The notes beneath the pieces are model-generated. The model searched no databases. It was given only the letters and a program-made list of their open reading frames with translations, and was not told the DNA's origin. A DNA stretch of 64,000 nucleotides, taken from Gallaecimonas mangrovi. Lineage in GTDB: Bacteria; Pseudomonadota; Gammaproteobacteria; Enterobacterales; Gallaecimonadaceae. The stretch's first letter is position 1. Each line of letters starts with the position of its first letter. Shown piece by piece: positions 59,004 to 64,000 of the stretch. The position numbers and the translations under genes were made by a program. The stretch spans positions 751,501 to 815,500 of the forward strand of contig NZ_CP031416.1 in NCBI RefSeq assembly GCF_003367375.1, given 5' to 3'.

Positions 59004-59942
59004 ATGCATAATACTCTCATGCTTACTGATCCCTTAATATCGCTACTGGCGAATTTGGCCCCCATTGAGGGCTATAACCTGACATCGTTAAAAGACGTGC
59101 GGCTGCTGCGTTCCAACCGGCCTTTGAGTCGCACCCCGGTATTGTATGACCCTGGCATAGTGTTTGTGCTGCAAGGCAGTAAACGCGGTTACTTTGGTGA
59201 CCAGTTATACCGCTATGACAGCAACCATTACCTGGCGGTTTCGGTGCCGGTACCTTTTACCATGGAAACCGATGCCAGCTTTGATGAGCCATTACTGGCA
59301 ATTTACATGCATTTGGATTTACCAGTGGTGGCCGAGCTATTGCTGACGATGACCCAAAAGGGAGCGAAGGTAAGCGACCAACCCACCGGCATGCAGTCAA
59401 CGCCATTAAATGATGCACTTCGCCAAAGCCTAGGACGCTTGTTGCACGCCCTTGCTGACCCATTGCAAGCCGCCATTTTGGGGCCGGGGCTGGTGCGGGA
59501 GATTTACTTTCATGTACTTAGCGGCGAGCAGGGCGGCCAGCTGCGGGCGGCGCTTACCCAGCAAGGGGCCTTTGGTAAAATTGCCGGTGTGCTTAGGCAT
59601 ATTCATGAACGCTTTCGGGTGCCGCTGGATGTGGCCGAGTTGGCCAGTCTGGCCGGTATGAGCCAGGCCAGTTTTCATAGCCACTTTCGCGCCATTACCC
59701 AAACCTCACCGATGCAATACGTTAAATCCATTCGCCTGCATCAGGCGCGGCTATTAATGGTGCGCCAGCAAATGAGCGCCATGGCGGCTGCCGTGGCGGT
59801 AGGTTATGAAAGTGCCTCGCAATTTAGCCGCGAATTTAAACGGCTTTTTGGCCTGCCACCCACCGAAGAGGCCAGCCGGTTGCGTAGTGCTTACGCCTTG
59901 CCGCCAGAACCGGCCAACGCGCTGTTTGTTTCTTCGCACTGA
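59004..59942 (+). CDS. AraC-family regulator (AraC_N type)
   Basis: 312 residues from ATG 59004 (AAGGGG six bases upstream; a GTG one codon before is the alternative). The N-terminal cupin-like AraC_N domain has VLYDPGIVFVLQGSKRGYFG; the C-terminal pair of helix-turn-helix motifs has DVAELASLAGMSQASFHSHF and VAVGYESASQFSREFKRLFG. It probably controls the divergent SDR gene. Confidence 0.92.
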   Translation: MHNTLMLTDPLISLLANLAPIEGYNLTSLKDVRLLRSNRPLSRTPVLYDPGIVFVLQGSKRGYFGDQLYRYDSNHYLAVSVPVPFTMETDASFDEPLLAIYMHLDLPVVAELLLTMTQKGAKVSDQPTGMQSTPLNDALRQSLGRLLHALADPLQAAILGPGLVREIYFHVLSGEQGGQLRAALTQQGAFGKIAGVLRHIHERFRVPLDVAELASLAGMSQASFHSHFRAITQTSPMQYVKSIRLHQARLLMVRQQMSAMAAAVAVGYESASQFSREFKRLFGLPPTEEASRLRSAYALPPEPANALFVSSH

Positions 59943-59946
59943 CCAT

Positions 59947-59972
59947 TAAAAAAGGCCCCTTGGGGCCTTTTA
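59947..59972. terminator. Bidirectional terminator after the AraC gene
   Basis: AAAAGGCCCC and GGGGCCTTTT arms with a TT loop. It also ends the convergent His-rich gene. Confidence 0.88.
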
Positions 59973-60395
59973 TCAACGTACGGTTATCACCCGGTAGCTA
60001 CCCGCCGGAGGTTTGGAAATATACTCGTAGCGGTCGCCGCTTTTGCGGTAATAGACGTTGTCGATAATGGCGTAAGTAACCCCTGCCAGTACCGCAAAGG
60101 TGGCGATGTTAGCCAGGTCGCTACGGTGATAATAGCGGTGGCGCGGCGGTGGGCCTTGGTGATGGAAGCCGCGGTCAACAACGATCACCCTGTCGTGATG
60201 GGGCGGCGGGCCATGACGGTCGTGGTGATCATCATAGTGGTGGTCATCATGATGATGGTCATGGTTGTCATGATGATGCTCGTCATAGCCGTGATCTTTG
60301 CCGTGGTCGTCGTGCCCATTTGTGTGGGCATAGGCCGCTAAAGGCGACAGCATCAGGCTGGCAACGGTCAGGCTACTTATCAGCAATTTCTTCAT
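59973..60395 (-). CDS. His-rich periplasmic RcnB-like protein
   Basis: 140 residues: signal peptide (about 1-23, AYA-HTN), then a tract of 44 residues with 18 His and many Asp, then RYYHRSDLANIATFAVLAG and a RcnB-type C-terminus with YYRKSGDRYEYISKPPAGSY. Family members are linked to nickel/cobalt tolerance or envelope stress. The tract is likely to bind Ni, Zn or Cu, inferred from composition. Single gene. Confidence 0.8.
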   Translation of the reverse strand: MKKLLISSLTVASLMLSPLAAYAHTNGHDDHGKDHGYDEHHHDNHDHHHDDHHYDDHHDRHGPPPHHDRVIVVDRGFHHQGPPPRHRYYHRSDLANIATFAVLAGVTYAIIDNVYYRKSGDRYEYISKPPAGSYRVITVR

Positions 60396-60700
60396 GGCGA
60401 TGTCCTCTTACGTCTACGCCATCACCTTAAAACGGCCCGTTAAGCTGCTAACTGAACACTGTGCATAAAAGGTGCACCAATCTGCATCTCGTTTGGGTTT
60501 TGTTTCAAAAACGAGGCTTTGAGGAGGGACGCGGCCGAGATTGTGTGATTAAGCGCACGTATTTGCAGGCACCCACGACCAGCCGCCCACCATTGCCGCT
60601 AAGCCGTGGGACGCTGTGATAATGAACAGCTTAAAATCGGCAGCATGTGCAATAACGGCCTTGTTTTGTTCAGGGCTTCTCACCATAAAAATGGGAACCT
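60396..60700. other. Divergent promoter region
   Basis: 305 bases between the His-rich gene and the second S9 peptidase. No gene or clear repeat seen; it must hold both promoters. Confidence 0.4.
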
Positions 60701-63067
60701 ATGGGTATTAAAATTTCCTCCTTGGGTGTGGGTATCGCCCTGGCTCTGGCCGCAACCGGGGTCTATGCCAAAGCCCTGAGTGCCGCAGATTACGCCAAAG
60801 CTGAAAACTTCCTCAGCTATAAAACCAAGCCGTTAGTTGACCACGATGTGCGTAAGGTCAACTGGTTTAACGACCATGAGTTTTGGTATGTCGATACCAG
60901 CCATGACGTTGACCAGTACCTGAAAATGGACGCCAAAACCGGTAAAAGTGCGCCGCTTTTTGACCAGCAAAAACTGGCCGCCGCCCTCAATGCCCTGGCC
61001 AAGAGCGAGGGGAAAAAGGACCACAAAGCCTTAACCGCCGCCAAGCTTAAAATTAGTGATATTGCCCTGCCTAAAGATGGCCATATCCAACTTACCGCCG
61101 CTGGCATGACGGTAAGCTGCGACTACCCTGGCCTTGATAAATGCGTGAAAGGCGAGCTGTCGGCCCTGTTGGCGGGCAACCATAAAAAAGCCGATATCAG
61201 CGAACTTAAGGGCGTGGTTTCCCCCAACGGTAAAGAGGTTGCCTTTATTCGCGACTGGAACCTGTGGGTACGCAACATTGCCTCCGGCAAAGAGCGCCAG
61301 CTCACCAAAGACGGTATCAAGAACTTTGGTTACGCCACCGACAACGCTGGCTGGTTGCATTCAAACCAAGCGGTGCTGGAATGGTCGCCAGACTCCAAGA
61401 AAATCGCCACCTTCAAGCAAGACCAGCGCCAAGTGGCTGACATGGCCACCGTGGGCGCCGAAATTGGCAACCCCAAAATTGAGGTATGGAAATACCCCAT
61501 GGCGGGCGACAAGCACGTCTTTATGATCCACCGGGTGGTGATTGACGTGGCCAAAGCGAAAGTGGTGGCGCTGAAAATGAAGGCCGATTTCCACCGCTCG
61601 ACACTGTGCGACGACATCAGCTGTAGCCACCACGGTATTTGGGACGATGTGAAATGGGCGCCAGACAGTAAAACCCTGGCCTTTGTGTCTACCTCCCGTG
61701 GCCACCACCATGAATGGTTCCGTATTGCCAACCCCAATACCGGCGTGGTGCGCACCGTCTTTAGTGAATCGGTGCCTACCTATTATGAAAGTGGTATTGA
61801 AGGGGTTAGCTGGCGCTATCTGCCAGAAAGTCATCAGGCGATTTGGTACTCCGAGCGCAGCGACTGGGGCAACCTTTACTTGTACGACCTGAAAACCGGT
61901 AAAGCACTGCACCCCATTACCAGCGGCCAAGGCCCGGTATCAGACGTTAAATACCTTAACCGTCAAAGCCGCACGGTATGGTTTACGGCGGTTGGCCGCG
62001 AAAAGGGCGTTAACCCTTATTATCGCCAGCTGTTTAAAACTTCGCTGGACGGCACTAAGGCCACACTGCTGACCCCGGAAAAAGCCGACCACACCATTAG
62101 CATGTCCAAAGACGGCAGCTACTTTGTGGATAGCTATTCCACCCCAACCACGCCACCGGTCACAGTGCTGCGCGCCGCCAGCGACGGCCATGTGATTGCC
62201 ACTGTTGCCAAGGCCGACATCTCCCGTTTAAAAGCCAATGGCTGGGTGGCGCCTGAGCAAATTACCGTAACCGGCCGCGACGGCAAAACCACCCTTTATG
62301 GTTTGATGTTCAAACCCACTAACTTTGACCCGAACAAAAAGTACCCGATCATTGACTACGTATACCCCGGCCCGCAAACCGGTTCGGTACGTGGCCGCAG
62401 CTTCTTGGCATCCCGCGCCGACCACCAAGCACTGGCGGAACTGGGCTTTATTGTGGTGGCCATCGACGGCATGGGTACCCCTTGGCGCTCCAAGTCCTTC
62501 CACGACACCTGGTATGGCGATATGGGCGACAACACCCTGCCGGACCAAGTCAAAGCGGTGAAAGAACTGGGTAAACGCTACCCCTGGATTGATATGAGCC
62601 GTATCGGTATCTGGGGCCACTCCGGTGGCGGTAACACCACCGCTGACGCCATGTTCCGCTACCCTGATTTCTTCAAGGTGGGCTGGGCCGAGTCGGGTAA
62701 CCACGACAACCGCATTTATGAAGCGGATTGGGGTGAGAAATACCAAGGCCTGGTGAAAAACAACAAAGATGGCACCAGCAACTACGACAATCAGTCCAAC
62801 CCGCTGTTGGTGAAAAACCTCAAAGGCAAATTGATGCTGACCTACGGCAATGTTGACGACAACGTGCCGCCGCAAAACACCCAAGTGGTGATTGAAGAGT
62901 TGATCAAGGCCAACAAACCCTTCGACATGATTGCCATTCCTAATGCCCGTCATGCTTACGGTTATGCCACCCCTTACATCACCAAACGCCGTTGGGACTA
63001 TTTTGTGAAATACCTACAGGGCGCAACCCCTGCTGACTACCAGCTAAAAGCCTGGCCTTGGTACTAA
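60701..63067 (+). CDS. Exported S9-family (DPP-IV-like) peptidase, second
   Basis: 788 residues; signal peptide about 1-23 (GVYA-KAL). Propeller from about 130 to 510, then the hydrolase domain with Ser641 (WGHSGGGNT), Asp719 (GNVDDNV) and His751 (ARHAYGY). GHSGGG differs from the GGSAGG of the first peptidase, so the two probably differ in specificity. A cysteine-bearing DISCSHHG loop near residue 308 is peculiar to this copy. GGGAA lies before ATG 60701. Confidence 0.9.
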   Translation: MGIKISSLGVGIALALAATGVYAKALSAADYAKAENFLSYKTKPLVDHDVRKVNWFNDHEFWYVDTSHDVDQYLKMDAKTGKSAPLFDQQKLAAALNALAKSEGKKDHKALTAAKLKISDIALPKDGHIQLTAAGMTVSCDYPGLDKCVKGELSALLAGNHKKADISELKGVVSPNGKEVAFIRDWNLWVRNIASGKERQLTKDGIKNFGYATDNAGWLHSNQAVLEWSPDSKKIATFKQDQRQVADMATVGAEIGNPKIEVWKYPMAGDKHVFMIHRVVIDVAKAKVVALKMKADFHRSTLCDDISCSHHGIWDDVKWAPDSKTLAFVSTSRGHHHEWFRIANPNTGVVRTVFSESVPTYYESGIEGVSWRYLPESHQAIWYSERSDWGNLYLYDLKTGKALHPITSGQGPVSDVKYLNRQSRTVWFTAVGREKGVNPYYRQLFKTSLDGTKATLLTPEKADHTISMSKDGSYFVDSYSTPTTPPVTVLRAASDGHVIATVAKADISRLKANGWVAPEQITVTGRDGKTTLYGLMFKPTNFDPNKKYPIIDYVYPGPQTGSVRGRSFLASRADHQALAELGFIVVAIDGMGTPWRSKSFHDTWYGDMGDNTLPDQVKAVKELGKRYPWIDMSRIGIWGHSGGGNTTADAMFRYPDFFKVGWAESGNHDNRIYEADWGEKYQGLVKNNKDGTSNYDNQSNPLLVKNLKGKLMLTYGNVDDNVPPQNTQVVIEELIKANKPFDMIAIPNARHAYGYATPYITKRRWDYFVKYLQGATPADYQLKAWPWY

Positions 63068-63078
63068 GGCCTGCCTTA

Positions 63079-63108
63079 TAAAAAAACCGGCCTTGGGCCG
63101 GTTTTTTT
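63079..63108. terminator. Bidirectional terminator after the second S9 peptidase
   Basis: AAACCGGCC and GGCCGGTTT arms with TTG loop and A/T runs; its right edge overlaps the stop codon of the convergent AraC gene. Confidence 0.9.
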
Positions 63109-63970
63109 ATGCCTGGCGATAGGCCGAAGGGCTGATGCCTTCGGCGGCTTTAAAGCGGTTAGAAAAATGGCTGGCTGAACTAAACCCGCAGCCATGGGCG
63201 ATGTCGGTCAGGCTCGCGTTACTGTGGGCAAGTAAAGCTTTGGCTCGCGCCAGGCGGCGGCCCAGCACATATTGATGTGGGGCTTGGCCCAGGCTTTGTT
63301 TAAACATGCGGGCAAAGTGATATTCGCTAAGGCCAGCCTCGGCGGCCAGGGTACTTAGCAGTAATGGTTCGGCCAGGTACTGCTCGATATATTCGGTCAC
63401 CCGCTTGGCAACAACCGGTGCCAAACCACCGCGAACGGCTGGCAAACGCCAGTCAAAGTGACCATAGCGGCTTAACAGGTGGGTAAGAAGCAGGTTGGTT
63501 GCTGACGATAACACCAACTTATGGCTGTGATCGTGCCACTGGTGGCGCAGTAAAAACTGCCGGTACAAGGCGGTTATTTGCTTATCTTCAACAAAAATGC
63601 GTTCCTGCAAATCAATGGCAAAGGGGCTTTTGTCCCAGGTTTGCTCGGTAAGCTTGCGTAAATGGCCATCGGTGAAATAAAGGTGCACAAAGCTCAGCTT
63701 GCCGCGAATGTCCCAACTGGACTCACTGTGCCTTGGTAGTACGCAAGCCCGGTTAGGGCCGCCACCGTTATGCCATTGATCACCGTTTTTATGGTAGCTC
63801 TCGTAACCATCGGCCACATAGAGGCTCAAGGTGTGGTGGTCGGGGCATTGGGTAATGCGGTCAAAATGATTAGACCAGGCGGCAAGCTCAATACCATTGT
63901 CCAGCTCCAGGTTGTCATGCAGCTGGGTATTGTGCTGGGCCAACAGATTAAAAGCTTGGTAGCGGGACAT
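63107..63970 (-). CDS. AraC-family regulator
   Basis: 287 residues from ATG 63970 (MSRYQAF); four codons upstream begin with TTG and lack support. The N-terminal sensor half has a PNRACVLPRHSESSWDIRG strand; the C-terminal DNA-binding half has LSTLAAEAGLSEYHFARMF and DIAHGCGFSSASHFSNRF. Convergent with the S9 peptidase gene. Its upstream region is cut by the window end, so its target is unknown. Confidence 0.92.
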   Translation of the reverse strand: MSRYQAFNLLAQHNTQLHDNLELDNGIELAAWSNHFDRITQCPDHHTLSLYVADGYESYHKNGDQWHNGGGPNRACVLPRHSESSWDIRGKLSFVHLYFTDGHLRKLTEQTWDKSPFAIDLQERIFVEDKQITALYRQFLLRHQWHDHSHKLVLSSATNLLLTHLLSRYGHFDWRLPAVRGGLAPVVAKRVTEYIEQYLAEPLLLSTLAAEAGLSEYHFARMFKQSLGQAPHQYVLGRRLARAKALLAHSNASLTDIAHGCGFSSASHFSNRFKAAEGISPSAYRQA

Positions 63971-64000
63971 GGTTATCAACAATTGCCGAATGAAAATCGA

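Noticed and set aside
1-64000. CRISPR arrays, prophage, integrons, insertion sequences, rRNA or tRNA genes
   Set aside because: No regularly spaced repeats, transposase or integrase motifs, or tRNA/rRNA-like sequences were seen anywhere in the window.

Overview
The window looks like chromosomal DNA of a free-living, probably marine or aquatic gammaproteobacterium. The evidence is fairly GC-rich coding DNA, many TonB-dependent receptors and exported hydrolases, an E. coli-like cecR-ybhGFSR exporter operon, a YeeN-type YebC paralogue and an FMN-riboswitch-controlled ribB. The mixture would suit Gallaecimonas or an alteromonad/aeromonad relative, but the genus is a guess. I saw no rRNA, tRNA, CRISPR array, insertion sequence or prophage. 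Genes are dense, mostly in short operons closed by clear rho-independent terminators.

Layout. 1-10466: a plant-polysaccharide (probably arabinan or arabinogalactan) locus: the 3' end of a GH43 arabinanase, a GH97 enzyme, a GH43-lectin lipoprotein and two paralogous TonB-dependent receptors with near-identical upstream elements. 10545-14214: a yegS-type lipid kinase translationally close to a class A beta-lactamase with the C69/C238, R220 and S237 hallmarks of class A carbapenemases, converging on a QseBC/PmrAB-like two-component system. 14276-15384: a GFA-family protein and an AT-rich orphan lipoprotein. 15425-22115: a siderophore uptake operon (receptor, binding protein, ATPase, permease) with a trailing sodium/solute symporter and a structured leader. 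22844-26585: small membrane proteins, an ACT protein, a methyltransferase, an uncertain overlapping ORF pair and YeeN.

26704-30266: an exported M19-like metallopeptidase with two novel-looking Cys repeats, bracketed by two identical terminators, then ribB and its FMN riboswitch. 31496-35331: a three-subunit Tat-exported GMC dehydrogenase with a triheme cytochrome c. 35413-38474: a BamE-like lipoprotein, a LysR regulator divergent from a TDT-family transporter, and a small exported protein. 38496-43989: cecR-ybhG-ybhF-ybhS-ybhR. 44089-47001: a membrane catalase/cytochrome b561 pair divergent from an ECF sigma/anti-sigma pair, with two matching ECF-type promoters back to back between them.

47025-55162: a complete malonate decarboxylase cluster (mdcABCDEGH, madLM, LysR regulator) that imports malonate and decarboxylates it on a dedicated acyl carrier protein. 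55715-63970: two exported DPP-IV-like S9 peptidases, an SDR/AraC divergent pair, a His-rich RcnB-like periplasmic protein and a final AraC regulator. The most notable items are the carbapenemase-like beta-lactamase, the mirror-image ECF promoters, the M19 repeats and the shared control element of the two carbohydrate receptors.
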